64,000 nucleotides of DNA from Paludibacteraceae bacterium (GCA_017439235.1 JAFSJN010000019.1:62001-126000), one strand, 5' to 3'; positions 6,658 to 15,558 are shown, counted from the first letter of the stretch. Numbers and translations are program-made. The notes: generated by a model from the sequence alone, not told the origin.

Positions 6658-8502
6658 GTGGACAAGATAATACGTACTTTAGCAATCCTCCTACTAACGC
6701 TGCTTACGCTGCCAATCTATGCCGGCGAGGCGGCAGATACAACGGAGCTCCGGTATAGCGAACTCCACGAAGTGGCGGTCAGCGGCGAACGATTAGAAGT
6801 GGGCGGAAACGGATATCGGTTGGTGGCGACAATAACCGCCAACGAGGTGCAACAACTGCCCATAAAGACGGTTGCCGACCTATTGCAATATATCCCCGGC
6901 ATCGACGTACGACAACGCGGAGCGAGTGGGGTACAGATGGACCCTTCGATACGCGGCGGTTCGGCTAAACAGGTCAAAGTGCTCCTCAACGGCATCGACA
7001 TGACCGACCCGCAGACCGAACACTATTCGATGGATATGCCCATAGACGCTCTCCTCATCGAACGCATAGAGGTAATACAAGGCTCTAACTATGCCATCGA
7101 TGCTTTCTCCGGGGCGATAAATATCGTGACGAAGTCTCGATTAGGGATTAGCGATTCTCGATTAGACATTACCGGTCAACTGACGGCCGGGGAGTACGGA
7201 CTGGTGCATCCGCAGGTGGCGGTCAAGGCACAGCGCCACGAATGGTATATCAACACCTCGGCCTCCTACAACCGCTCCGAAGGCTATATACACAATACCG
7301 ATTATCAGATAGCTAACGCCTTCGTTCAGACCGGCTACCGAGGACTGGATATCCAACTCGGAGCACAGATGAAAGATGCCGGAGCGAATAGTTTCTATAC
7401 CACCAAATACCCGGAACAGTTTGATGCTACCCGCACCGCGTTAGCTTCTATCGCCTATCAGCATCGCTGGCATAGCGGATGGGGTATCCGCACACACGCC
7501 TACTATCGCGGCCACTACGACCGCTACGAGTTGGTGCGTCACACCCCTCTCAACCGCCATTGGACGCACACCTCCGGCGCACATGTCGAGGGCAGTTGGT
7601 CTAACGAGTGGGCCAAGACGACGGTCGGCGTCGACATCCGCGACGAGTATATACGCTCGTCCAATATGGGTAATCACAACCGCGTACAGGTGCGCTACGG
7701 TGCCGAACAACGCTTCTACTGGCGCGGACTGAGTGCCGCCATAGGCGGAGCAGGAATCTGGAACTCACAATTCGGTAACGACTGGTCCATAGGCGCTAAC
7801 ATAGGCTACGAACCCATACGGGGACTGCACCTGTTCGCCAATATCAACCGCGCCATTCGTGTGCCTACATTCACCGACCTCTATTACCACTCGGCTACGC
7901 AACAGTCTTCTCCGCTCACTAAGCCCGAGAAAGCCCTGCAGGTGGAACTGTCCGCACAGTATAACGCCGGCCATTGGTATGCCTCGGCAGCAGGTTATTA
8001 CCGCTGGGGTAGGGAGATCATCGACTGGGTCAAAGAGCCCGACCCGGAGATAGTGATCTGGCGATGCACCAATAACTCCCGCGTCAACGCCGCCGGCGCA
8101 GAAGCTACCGTGGGGGTACAAGGCTATGAATGGATACAACGCATCGAACTCAGTTATGCCTTCTGCGATGTGGCGGCCGATGCCGGAGGACTGATGTCGT
8201 TGTATGTCCTCGACTACCTGCGGCATAAGGCTACCCTGCGTATCGAGCACAAGATCTACCGAGGCTTCGGCGCAGCATGGAGTCTGTCGCTCCGCCAACG
8301 CCAGGGAGAATATACCTCGCGCGAAGGACGCACAGAACGCTATCAGCCCGTATGGATGCTGAACGGCAAAGTCTATTGGCGCAATAAATGGCTACAGGTG
8401 AGTGTCGAGGCACAGAATATGGCTAATCAACGCTACTACGACTTCTCCGGCGTCCTCCAACCCCAACACTGGGTCACCACCTCTGTACAGTTTACGTTAT
8501 AG
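6658..8502 (+). CDS. TonB-dependent outer-membrane receptor (BtuB-like)
   Basis: A 614-residue outer-membrane receptor. A signal peptide (residues 1-22, cleavage near YAG) precedes a plug domain with the LLQYIPGIDVR, SIRGG and IERIEVIQG motifs. A 22-strand-type barrel follows, ending in an aromatic-rich C-terminus (TSVQFTL). It has no N-terminal carboxypeptidase-like extension, so it is of the compact BtuB type; the ligand is not readable. The start is a GTG at 6658, inside a short out-of-frame ATG reading frame (6644-6670). After INIVTK the protein carries SRLGISDSRL, encoded by a seven-base repeat tract (7134-7175) that looks like inserted repeat DNA. No partner SusD-type gene is present. 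Confidence 0.88.
   Translation: MDKIIRTLAILLLTLLTLPIYAGEAADTTELRYSELHEVAVSGERLEVGGNGYRLVATITANEVQQLPIKTVADLLQYIPGIDVRQRGASGVQMDPSIRGGSAKQVKVLLNGIDMTDPQTEHYSMDMPIDALLIERIEVIQGSNYAIDAFSGAINIVTKSRLGISDSRLDITGQLTAGEYGLVHPQVAVKAQRHEWYINTSASYNRSEGYIHNTDYQIANAFVQTGYRGLDIQLGAQMKDAGANSFYTTKYPEQFDATRTALASIAYQHRWHSGWGIRTHAYYRGHYDRYELVRHTPLNRHWTHTSGAHVEGSWSNEWAKTTVGVDIRDEYIRSSNMGNHNRVQVRYGAEQRFYWRGLSAAIGGAGIWNSQFGNDWSIGANIGYEPIRGLHLFANINRAIRVPTFTDLYYHSATQQSSPLTKPEKALQVELSAQYNAGHWYASAAGYYRWGREIIDWVKEPDPEIVIWRCTNNSRVNAAGAEATVGVQGYEWIQRIELSYAFCDVAADAGGLMSLYVLDYLRHKATLRIEHKIYRGFGAAWSLSLRQRQGEYTSREGRTERYQPVWMLNGKVYWRNKWLQVSVEAQNMANQRYYDFSGVLQPQHWVTTSVQFTL
7134..7175 (+). repeat. Heptamer repeat tract inside the receptor gene
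   Basis: Six seven-base units in a row: GTCTCGA, TTAGGGA, TTAGCGA, TTCTCGA, TTAGACA, TTACCGG. The TTAGnGA units match the intergenic tract at 45391-45425. Here they are translated in frame. Confidence 0.7.
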
Positions 8503-8508
8503 GTGCCA

Positions 8509-8543
8509 AAGTTAATTTTTAATTTGTAATTTTTAATTTTTAA
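8509..8543. repeat. AT-rich heptamer repeat tract
   Basis: Reverse-complement orientation of the TTAnnnA family: TTTTTAA, TTTGTAA, TTTTTAA, TTTTTAA (8516-8543), preceded by a degenerate unit. It fills the gap between the receptor stop and the pigment operon promoter. Confidence 0.6.
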
Positions 8544-8551
8544 TTAAATTA

Positions 8552-8583
8552 TTTGCATATCTGCGAATAATTGTGTACCTTTG
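8552..8583 (+). promoter_or_regulatory. Promoter of the aryl-polyene-like operon
   Basis: TTTG (8552-8555), 20 nt and TACCTTTG (8576-8583). This is the only clear promoter before the co-directional genes that run to 23215. Confidence 0.75.
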
Positions 8584-8620
8584 CACGCCAATTTGTGCGT
8601 ATACGAAAATAGAAGTCAAG

Positions 8621-10138
8621 ATGCAATATATCTCTTTGGACGATGTGCGGCGCGTAGTGCGCGGCGGGGAGGCTTGGACGCTTCCCCCAAAAGCATTGGA
8701 ACAAGTGGAGGCCAGTTATCGCTTCCTCGAAGCCTTCAGCCGCGACAAAATCATTTACGGTATCAATACCGGCTTTGGTCCTATGGCCCAGTGGCGTGTA
8801 GAGGATGAACACCTCAAAGAACTGCAATACAATATCATTCGCAGTCACAGTTGCGGAGCCGGCGAGGCTATGCCCGATATTTTTGTACGCGCGTGTATGC
8901 TCGCCCGTTTGGGCAGTCTGCTCCAGGCTAAGAGCGGTGTGCATCCCAAGACGGTCTCTCTGCTCCAGGCTTTCCTCAATAACGGTATCACACCCTTCGT
9001 CCCGCGCCACGGTAGCGTAGGCGCCAGTGGTGACTTGGTACAACTGGCACATGTGGCGTTGTGCCTGATAGGCGAAGGACAGTGTCATGTGCGCGGCGAA
9101 GAAGCACGCGGATGGCAACCCACAGGCGAGGTGATGAAACGCTTCGGACTGCAACCTATGCACATACATATCCGCGAAGGACTATGTGTGACCAACGGCA
9201 CGAGTATGATGACCGGAATAGCCGCCGTCAACCAACTGCAGGCCGAACGACTCCTCGACTTGCATATCTTAGCCGCCGTATGGATGAACGAGATAGCCGG
9301 CAGCTATGACGACCTGATGGCCGAACCGCTCCAGCAGGCGCGCCCCCACGAGGGACAGATAGAGGTGGCTCGCCGCATGCGCGAACTCAGTGCCGACAGC
9401 CAATGTCTGCAGCAACGTGAACACACACTCTACGACGGCACACACACCGACGAGAAAGTGTTCTCCCACAAAGTGCAGCCATACTACAGCCTGCGCTGCA
9501 CACCTCAGATTATGGGACCCATCCTCGAGACCCTGCGCAACGCACGACGCGTCATCGAAGAGGAATTGAACTCCGCCAGCGATAACCCGATAGTGGATGC
9601 CGAGACGCAGAATGTCTACCACGGCGGTAATTTCCATGGCGACTATATATCGCTCGAGCAAGACAAAGTCAAGATAGCGCTTACGCGCATGGCGATGACC
9701 GGCGAGAGGCAACTCAACTACCTCATGCACGACCGCATCAACGGTATCTTGCCGCCTTTCCTCAACCGCGGACAACTGGGACTCAACTACGGTATGCAGG
9801 CCCTGCAATTCACCGCTACCAGCACTACCGCCGAGTGCCAGACACTCTCTATGCCCAACTATGTGCATTCGATACCCAACAACAACGACAACCAGGATAT
9901 CGTCTCTATGGGCACCAATACCGCCCTCATCACCGCACAGGTCATCGACAACGTATGGCAGGTGACCGCCGTACTGATGATGGCATTGGCCGAGGCTACC
10001 GATTGCCTCAATATTCGCGCACAACTGTCTTCCGCCACTCGCAGCATGTACGACCGCGTACGCGCTTTCGTAGCACCTATCGAGGGCGACAGGACGTATT
10101 ACCAAGACCTGCAGAACCTCATCAACGGATTGCAATAA
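8621..10138 (+). CDS. Aromatic amino acid ammonia-lyase, probably tyrosine ammonia-lyase
   Basis: A 505-residue MIO-type lyase (HAL/PAL/TAL family). The self-cyclising Ala-Ser-Gly triad is residues 135-137 in GSVGASGDL, and the catalytic Tyr 46 lies in YGINTGFGP. Other family blocks are VYHGGNFHGDYIS, QFTATSTTAE and YVHSIPNNNDNQDIVSMG. From memory it is strikingly close to Flavobacterium johnsoniae tyrosine ammonia-lyase (shared GFGPMAQ and IRSHS), which supplies p-coumarate. Together with the pigment genes downstream this argues against histidine degradation. The ATG at 8621 is chosen from the family start; 16 codons upstream run through the promoter. Its stop directly abuts the next ATG. 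Confidence 0.88.
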   Translation: MQYISLDDVRRVVRGGEAWTLPPKALEQVEASYRFLEAFSRDKIIYGINTGFGPMAQWRVEDEHLKELQYNIIRSHSCGAGEAMPDIFVRACMLARLGSLLQAKSGVHPKTVSLLQAFLNNGITPFVPRHGSVGASGDLVQLAHVALCLIGEGQCHVRGEEARGWQPTGEVMKRFGLQPMHIHIREGLCVTNGTSMMTGIAAVNQLQAERLLDLHILAAVWMNEIAGSYDDLMAEPLQQARPHEGQIEVARRMRELSADSQCLQQREHTLYDGTHTDEKVFSHKVQPYYSLRCTPQIMGPILETLRNARRVIEEELNSASDNPIVDAETQNVYHGGNFHGDYISLEQDKVKIALTRMAMTGERQLNYLMHDRINGILPPFLNRGQLGLNYGMQALQFTATSTTAECQTLSMPNYVHSIPNNNDNQDIVSMGTNTALITAQVIDNVWQVTAVLMMALAEATDCLNIRAQLSSATRSMYDRVRAFVAPIEGDRTYYQDLQNLINGLQ

Positions 10139-10996
10139 ATGCCGCGTAATTGGACAGGACATACCGACGGGACACCGTGGATGCAGCGCACCTTAGTGCG
10201 CCTCTTCCGCTATTCACCACGCTGGGCTATCTATGCTATCACCGCTGTCGTCTCATTCTTCTATGTGCCCTTCCGCTCCTATTCACGCCGCGCTCAGATG
10301 CACTTCTTTCGCTATTGCTTTAAGATGAATACGTGGCAGGCGCTGCGCTATACTATCCGCAACCATTATGAGTTCGGTAAGGTGGTCATGGACCGCTTTG
10401 CCGCCTATGCCGGACGCCGATTCAATATCGTCTTTGACGACCACGAGGCTTTCGACCGCCAATGCGAACAAGACGGCTTCCTGTTACTCAGTTCCCACAT
10501 GGGTAACTTCGAGATGTCGGGCTACGCCTTGCAGCCTCGTCGGCCTATCTACGCGGTGTCTTTTGCCGGCGATACGCAGGTGGTCATGGAGCAACGTGCA
10601 CGGCAGTTCGCCGCACACGGCATATCGATGATACCGGTAGTAGAAAACGATATGGGGCACGTCATCGCTATCCATAATGCCCTGGAGCGGGGCGACATAG
10701 TGACGGTGCCCGGTGACCGTATGTTCGCCTCCGAACGCGCTATCGAGGGACATATGTTCGGTTATCGTGTACGCGTACCTGCCGGACCTTTCCGCCTGGC
10801 ACAGGTGACCGGCAAGAAGATGATAGCCATGTGGGTGATGAAAGATAACCGCGACACCTATCGTATCTATACCGCTCCTATACAGGATGCACAAGACTAT
10901 TTGAACCATATAGAGACCCTGCTGAAGAAATATCCGACGCAGTGGTACCAGTATTTTGATTTCTTTGACTATGACACACCAATTACTGCAGCATAA
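10139..10996 (+). CDS. LpxL-like lysophospholipid acyltransferase
   Basis: A 285-residue membrane-associated acyltransferase of the LpxL/HtrB superfamily. The HX4E catalytic motif is SSHMGNFE (His 120, Glu 125), and a conserved VPGDR block lies about 75 residues later. A hydrophobic segment near residues 30-45 anchors it to the inner membrane. In aryl-polyene and flexirubin clusters such enzymes attach the polyene acyl chain to a lipid or alcohol acceptor. Here it is the second gene; its ATG follows the lyase stop with no gap. A lipid A role is possible but less likely in this context. Confidence 0.82.
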   Translation: MPRNWTGHTDGTPWMQRTLVRLFRYSPRWAIYAITAVVSFFYVPFRSYSRRAQMHFFRYCFKMNTWQALRYTIRNHYEFGKVVMDRFAAYAGRRFNIVFDDHEAFDRQCEQDGFLLLSSHMGNFEMSGYALQPRRPIYAVSFAGDTQVVMEQRARQFAAHGISMIPVVENDMGHVIAIHNALERGDIVTVPGDRMFASERAIEGHMFGYRVRVPAGPFRLAQVTGKKMIAMWVMKDNRDTYRIYTAPIQDAQDYLNHIETLLKKYPTQWYQYFDFFDYDTPITAA

Positions 10997-11789
10997 ACGC
11001 GGCGTCATCTTCGGCGTCTTGGATCGCGACTCATTAGCGTGGGCCGTAGCGCGTCAGTGTAAGGACGAGGGAGCCGCTCTTGTACTCACCAATACCGAGA
11101 CCTCCCTGCGCCTCGGACCTGTGTTGGAACTGGCGGCCGAAGTAGAGGCACCTTTTATCCCTGCCGATGCCACCAACATCGACGACTTGCGCCGCCTATG
11201 GCAAGAAGCACAGCAGCATCTGGGAGGACCTATCGACTTCGTGCTGCACGCCGTAGCGCAGTCGGATAATATACGGCGTCACAGAGCCTACGAAGAGGCG
11301 TCGCACAGCTATTTGATGCACACCTTGGATGTGTCAGCCCTCTCGCTCCATAAACTCCTTCAGACCGCTATGGAAGCGGATGCTCTGAGCGAAGGCGCGT
11401 CCGTAGTCACCCTCACCTATATAGCCTCCGAGCAGGCGATGGCCAACTATTCCGATATGGGCGATGCCAAAGCCCTGTTAGAGTCTATCGCCCGTAACTT
11501 CGGCCGCGCCTATGGCGAACGAAAAGGCGTGCGCATCAACTGCGTATCGCAGTCGCCCACACCTACGCGTGCCGCACGACAATGTGAGTCGATGGACCGC
11601 TTCCGCCACTATGTCAACGCCCTCGCGCCCTTAGGCAATGCCGATGCCGAGAGTTGCGCCAAGGTGTGCACGATGCTCTTCAGTGACTATACACCGCATG
11701 TAACGATGCAGACGATATATAACGACGGCGGTTTTGCCCATACGGGACTGACCGACAGAGTGGTGAAGGAGAATGCGTTTGGCATCTAA
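10971..11789 (+). CDS. FabI-like short-chain dehydrogenase/reductase
   Basis: A 272-residue SDR of the enoyl-ACP reductase (FabI) type. The N-terminal nucleotide-binding stretch is GVIFGVLDRDSLAWAVA. The active-site region TYIASEQAMANYSDMGDAKALLES keeps the FabI spacing of two Tyr and a Lys (compare E. coli SYLGAERAIPNYNVMGLAK). In a polyene pathway an enoyl reductase would erase double bonds, so it may act as a ketoreductase or on a saturated part. The ATG at 10971 overlaps the acyltransferase by 26 bp; a start five codons earlier is possible. It is followed by a heptamer repeat tract. Confidence 0.75.
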   Translation: MTHQLLQHKRGVIFGVLDRDSLAWAVARQCKDEGAALVLTNTETSLRLGPVLELAAEVEAPFIPADATNIDDLRRLWQEAQQHLGGPIDFVLHAVAQSDNIRRHRAYEEASHSYLMHTLDVSALSLHKLLQTAMEADALSEGASVVTLTYIASEQAMANYSDMGDAKALLESIARNFGRAYGERKGVRINCVSQSPTPTRAARQCESMDRFRHYVNALAPLGNADAESCAKVCTMLFSDYTPHVTMQTIYNDGGFAHTGLTDRVVKENAFGI

Positions 11790-11790
11790 A

Positions 11791-11825
11791 TTAACAATTA
11801 AGAATTACAAATTACGAATTAATGG
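11791..11825 (+). repeat. AT-rich heptamer repeat tract between two pigment genes
   Basis: Units TTAACAA, TTAAGAA, TTACAAA, TTACGAA, TTAATGG. The tract starts two bases after the reductase stop, and its last unit contains the next gene's ATG (11822). No separate ribosome-binding site is visible. Confidence 0.75.
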
Positions 11826-12757
11826 TTTTTGCGGCGGCACATAGTATCCTCTTAGGCGAAGAACATAGCGATATGTCCTTCGTGGAGCGCTGTGTGTATG
11901 TAGCACGCGAGGCGATAGAGGAGGCCGGCATCGCAGACAACGAGGCGCAGACACTCCTCGTGCTCTCTACTACCAAAGGCGATAACCTCGACCTGTGGAC
12001 ACCCGCCCTGCAGATAGCGCAAGCCTTGGGCTGCACCCATAGACCCATCGTCGTCAGCAATGCCTGCACGTCGGGCGTCTGCGCCCAGATAACCGCTGCA
12101 CGCCTGCTCGCCACAGGGCCATATAAGTATGCTGTCGTCATAGGATGCGATATACTGACCGACTTTATCCGCAGCGGCTTTGAGGCTCTCAAGGCCTTAT
12201 CACCCGAACCTTGCCGACCCTTCGATAGCGACCGACAGGGACTCAACTTAGGAGAAGCAACAGCCTGCCTGATCATGGCACGCGGCGAAGAGGCTGCCGG
12301 ACACTGGGTATACGAAGCGGGAAGTATACACAACGATGCCAATCACATTACAGGACCCAGCCGCACAGGCGAAGGCTCCTATCGTTGTCTAAGAGACGTT
12401 CTGCCTACCGAGATAGCGGACTTAGCCTGTCTCAGTCTGCACGGCACAGGCACGCCTTACAACGACGAGATGGAGTCGATAGCGGTACATCGAGCCGGAT
12501 TAGATAGTGTACCTGTTGTATCGCTCAAAGGTTATTATGGGCACACCTTAGGGGCCGCCGGACTGCTGGAGACCATCGTCACGATGCGTCACTTAGATAG
12601 CGGCCTTATACCTGCCGCCAAAGGCTATCAGCATCAGGGCACGACATACGCGCTCAACATATCCGCCGAGCGCCGCACTACAGATAAACGTCATTTTATC
12701 AAACTCTTATCGGGATTCGGAGGCGTCAATGCCGCCGTCAGATGGAGAAAACAATGA
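11822..12757 (+). CDS. Beta-ketoacyl synthase (short form)
   Basis: A 311-residue thiolase-fold condensing enzyme with the full Cys-His-His triad: Cys 82 (SNACTSGV), His 207 (HGTGTPYND) and His 241 (YYGHTLGAAG). It is about 100 residues shorter than FabF because the N-terminal half is trimmed, with the family GRGVV-type start missing. It also lacks some insertions. Short ketosynthases of this kind occur in aryl-polyene and flexirubin clusters. It presumably extends a p-coumaroyl-type primer or makes a second chain. The start at 11822 is the only early ATG. Confidence 0.82.
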   Translation: MVFAAAHSILLGEEHSDMSFVERCVYVAREAIEEAGIADNEAQTLLVLSTTKGDNLDLWTPALQIAQALGCTHRPIVVSNACTSGVCAQITAARLLATGPYKYAVVIGCDILTDFIRSGFEALKALSPEPCRPFDSDRQGLNLGEATACLIMARGEEAAGHWVYEAGSIHNDANHITGPSRTGEGSYRCLRDVLPTEIADLACLSLHGTGTPYNDEMESIAVHRAGLDSVPVVSLKGYYGHTLGAAGLLETIVTMRHLDSGLIPAAKGYQHQGTTYALNISAERRTTDKRHFIKLLSGFGGVNAAVRWRKQ

Positions 12758-13293
12758 AGCAGATACATCACATACTTATCCTGCCCGACCGCGTCGTAGT
12801 AGATGACCAACCGGTAACCATAACGACGCAAGGTGCAGACATAGTGACGGAACTATACCGCCGCTATATGAACGACTATCCTAAGTTCTTCAAGATGGAT
12901 CTGCTGAGTCGTCTGGGACTGGTGGCTGCCGACATACTCCTGCAGACCGAGGGCGCCGAACGAGGGGCAGAACGCGATGACCGAGCGGTAGTCATCGTCA
13001 ATCGACACGCCTCGCTTAACAACGACCGAGCCTACGAGGCCACGATACAACCGGACAACTATTTTCCCTCGCCCTCGCTATTCGTCTATACGCTACCCAA
13101 CGTAGTAGCCGGCGAAATAGCCATACGCAATCATTATTTGGGTGAGACAGCTTGTTATATAGCGGCGCAGGAAGACGTAGAGCCTCTGATAGCAAGCACC
13201 TTTAACGAGCACACCACATCCGTCATAGGCGGCTGGTTAGATGTGACCGACGAAAAAGAATTTATAGCAAAATTATCTATATGGACTCATTAA
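12754..13293 (+). CDS. Stand-alone chain-length-factor-like ketosynthase half-domain
   Basis: A 179-residue protein that resembles the N-terminal ketosynthase-like domain called 'chain length factor' in aryl-polyene clusters (PF13723 type). The block SPSLFVYTLPNVVAGEIAIRN and the preceding VVIVNRHASL strand are the recognisable parts. No Cys-His-His triad is present, so it is unlikely to condense by itself. The ATGA overlap at 12754-12757 with the ketosynthase gene points to coupled synthesis and possibly a heterodimer. A start 12 nt upstream is also possible. Compare the related domain fused to the C-terminus of the 13538 protein. Confidence 0.65.
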   Translation: MKQIHHILILPDRVVVDDQPVTITTQGADIVTELYRRYMNDYPKFFKMDLLSRLGLVAADILLQTEGAERGAERDDRAVVIVNRHASLNNDRAYEATIQPDNYFPSPSLFVYTLPNVVAGEIAIRNHYLGETACYIAAQEDVEPLIASTFNEHTTSVIGGWLDVTDEKEFIAKLSIWTH

Positions 13294-13538
13294 AACAACA
13301 ACTCAAACTACAAATCATTGCAGCTCTGAACCTGGAGGGTATGCAGCCCGAAGATATTCAGGATGACGCACCTTTGTTTGGCGAGGGCTTGGGCTTAGAC
13401 TCTATCGATGCCCTGGAACTCATTGTCCTCTTGGAGCGCGAATACGGTATCCGACTCAAAGATGCCAAAGAAGGTAAGCCTGTCTTCCAATCAGTAGCCG
13501 TAATGGCAGACTATATTACCACTCACCGCACCAAATAA
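13281..13538 (+). CDS. Acyl carrier protein
   Basis: An 85-residue acidic ACP. The phosphopantetheine attachment site is Ser 41 in GLGLDSIDALELIV. It overlaps the preceding gene by 13 bp, and its TAA shares a base with the next ATG (13538). It would carry the growing polyene chain. It is the only ACP seen in the operon, whereas many aryl-polyene clusters encode two. Confidence 0.93.
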   Translation: MDSLKQQLKLQIIAALNLEGMQPEDIQDDAPLFGEGLGLDSIDALELIVLLEREYGIRLKDAKEGKPVFQSVAVMADYITTHRTK

Positions 13539-15196
13539 TGCGTATTGTTATCACAGGCCGTGGTGTGGTCTCTGCCTTAGGTATAGGCAAGCAGGCTACC
13601 ATAGATGCCCTCGAGCAACAACACTCGGGTGTGCATTCGTGCGGTGCTGTTCCGTATGACGATGCTGCGTTAGCCGAGTTATGCGGTATCTACACGCCGG
13701 CCTCGCGTTCGGTTTTGTTAGCCCTTCCTGCTGCCCGCGAAGCGCTGGCGGAAGCACATGTCCAAGAGGATGTGGCTTTCTTCTCCGGCACAACGGTTGC
13801 CGGTATGAACATCACCGAACAGCATTGGAACGATTGGCAGCAAGGGGCACCTACCGACCTTATCCGTCATCACGAAGCTGGTGCCTGCTCACGACAGATA
13901 GCCTCGTTATTAGGCCTCGACGGCCCTGTCGTCACACCTTCTACCGCCTGCTCGTCAGCTCTTAATGCCATTATGGCAGCGGCCGACTATCTGCGTAGCG
14001 GACAGGCTACGTGTTGTCTGGCCGGAGGAACAGAGGCCCTGAGTGAGTTTCATCAGCAGGGTTTCCGCTCGCTCATGATTATTGATGATGAACTCTGTCG
14101 TCCTTTCTCTGACACACGGCACGGACTCAACTTAGGAGAAGGTGCCGGATACCTCGTCTTGGAGACCGAAGAGCATGCTCGTGCCCGCGGAGCGAAGATT
14201 ATAGCGTGGTTGGATGGCTATGCCAATGCCTGCGACGCCTATCATCAGACAGCCAGTTCACCCGACGGAGAAGGTGCCTATCGCGCTATGCAACAGGCTA
14301 TGCAGATGGCTCACCTGCAACCCGATGAGATAGACTACGTCAATCTGCATGGTACGGGCACCGAGAACAACGACAGCAGTGAGGCAACAGCCTTGACGCG
14401 CCTGTTTGGTAAACACTTGCCGCCTGCCTCGTCAACCAAATCGCTTACCGGACATACTACCAGTGCGTCAGGAGGCATAGAAGCCGTTATCTGTCTGCTG
14501 GCCTTAGAGGAAGGCTTATTACCTGCCGGCGTGCGAGTAGAAGAGCCCATCCTCAGCACCTTAGTACAACATCCGCAACAACAAGTGTTGCGGCACGTGA
14601 TGTGTAATGCTTTTGGTTTCGGCGGTAATGATAGTGTTGTTATCTTCTCGGCCGAACAGGGTACCGAACTCTCCTCACTGACGCTGCCGATGCTTACGCC
14701 GCGTGTGGTAGTAGCAGGAGTCTGTCCTGCTCACCTGACTCCCATGCAGGCGCGCCGTCTTACTCCCGGTATGCGCAGACTGACGGATGCTGCATTGGAG
14801 GCCTTGCAGCAAGCCGGCATAGAGTATCCGAACGCTATCATCGCGGCTACGCGGTGGGGTTGTATCGTCCAGTCGGTGCGTTTTTTGAGTGACTTACTCG
14901 CCTCCGACGAGTCCGCACCGCGTCCAACCGACTTTATGCAATCCACGCACAATACCCCAGCCTCATCCGTAGCTATCCTCTGCCATGCGCATGGCTACAA
15001 CACCACCTACAGTGATGGCGACGAGTCGCTCACTATTGCCCAGCGTGATGCTGCTATACAGTTAGCCTCAGGCCGTGTCAAGAGTGTGTTGGTACTGTAT
15101 TATGATGAGTTAGAACCAACCTGGCAAGCCCTGCTCGCACGCGTCGGTATAACGATGGAGGAGCATGCGGAAGCCTACGTATATATGAACGATTAA
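13538..15196 (+). CDS. FabF-type ketosynthase fused to a chain-length-factor-like domain
   Basis: A 552-residue two-part protein. Residues 1 to about 375 form a complete FabF-like ketosynthase with Cys 138 (STACSSAL), His 271 (LHGTGTENND) and His 306 (TGHTTSASGG). Residues from about 385 to the end (RRLTPGMRRL, IIAATRWGC, FMQSTHNTPASSVAI, HGYNTTYSDG) resemble the PF13723-type half-domain that is also encoded separately at 12754. A fused synthase plus factor is longer than an ordinary FabF (about 415 residues). Its start overlaps the ACP stop (TAATG). Likely role: iterative elongation of the aryl polyene. Confidence 0.8.
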   Translation: MRIVITGRGVVSALGIGKQATIDALEQQHSGVHSCGAVPYDDAALAELCGIYTPASRSVLLALPAAREALAEAHVQEDVAFFSGTTVAGMNITEQHWNDWQQGAPTDLIRHHEAGACSRQIASLLGLDGPVVTPSTACSSALNAIMAAADYLRSGQATCCLAGGTEALSEFHQQGFRSLMIIDDELCRPFSDTRHGLNLGEGAGYLVLETEEHARARGAKIIAWLDGYANACDAYHQTASSPDGEGAYRAMQQAMQMAHLQPDEIDYVNLHGTGTENNDSSEATALTRLFGKHLPPASSTKSLTGHTTSASGGIEAVICLLALEEGLLPAGVRVEEPILSTLVQHPQQQVLRHVMCNAFGFGGNDSVVIFSAEQGTELSSLTLPMLTPRVVVAGVCPAHLTPMQARRLTPGMRRLTDAALEALQQAGIEYPNAIIAATRWGCIVQSVRFLSDLLASDESAPRPTDFMQSTHNTPASSVAILCHAHGYNTTYSDGDESLTIAQRDAAIQLASGRVKSVLVLYYDELEPTWQALLARVGITMEEHAEAYVYMND

Positions 15197-15207
15197 ACAC
15201 TATAGAT

Positions 15208-15558
15208 ATGCCCTTATTCTTATTAGCCCTGTGCCAGAGTCTGCTGCTATGCAGCGCACAAGTACTGCTCAAGATAGCCCTCACGCGAATGGGAACATTT
15301 GCCTGGACCGGTGCGTTCTGGTGGAGTCTGCTGACCAACTGGTGGCTATTAGCCTCGGGAGTGCTCTTTGCCGGAGCGGCTGTGCTATGGATGTATATAC
15401 TGCGTCACTTCCCGTTCTCGCACGCCTATCCGCTGGTGAGCATGGCTTATGTATTCGGTATCATAGCTGCCGTATTGGTGTTCCATGAGACGATAGCCTG
15501 GACACAATGGGTGGGCGTATTACTGATTATGGGAGGTTGTTATTTGGTAACCCAATGA
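15208..15558 (+). CDS. Small EamA/SMR-type membrane protein
   Basis: A 116-residue protein with four hydrophobic helices, the size of SMR or ArnE/ArnF-like half-transporters. The pattern AQVLLKIAL in helix 1 and the PLVSMAYVFG and HETIAWTQWVGVLLIMGG blocks fit the EamA family. In pigment clusters such proteins may help move lipid-linked intermediates across the inner membrane; this is inference. It ends in an ATGA overlap with the next gene. Confidence 0.75.
   Translation: MPLFLLALCQSLLLCSAQVLLKIALTRMGTFAWTGAFWWSLLTNWWLLASGVLFAGAAVLWMYILRHFPFSHAYPLVSMAYVFGIIAAVLVFHETIAWTQWVGVLLIMGGCYLVTQ

Noticed and set aside
8621..10138. Histidine ammonia-lyase of a hut operon
   Set aside because: No hutU, hutI or hutG neighbours; sequence blocks and context point to a tyrosine-type enzyme of a pigment cluster.
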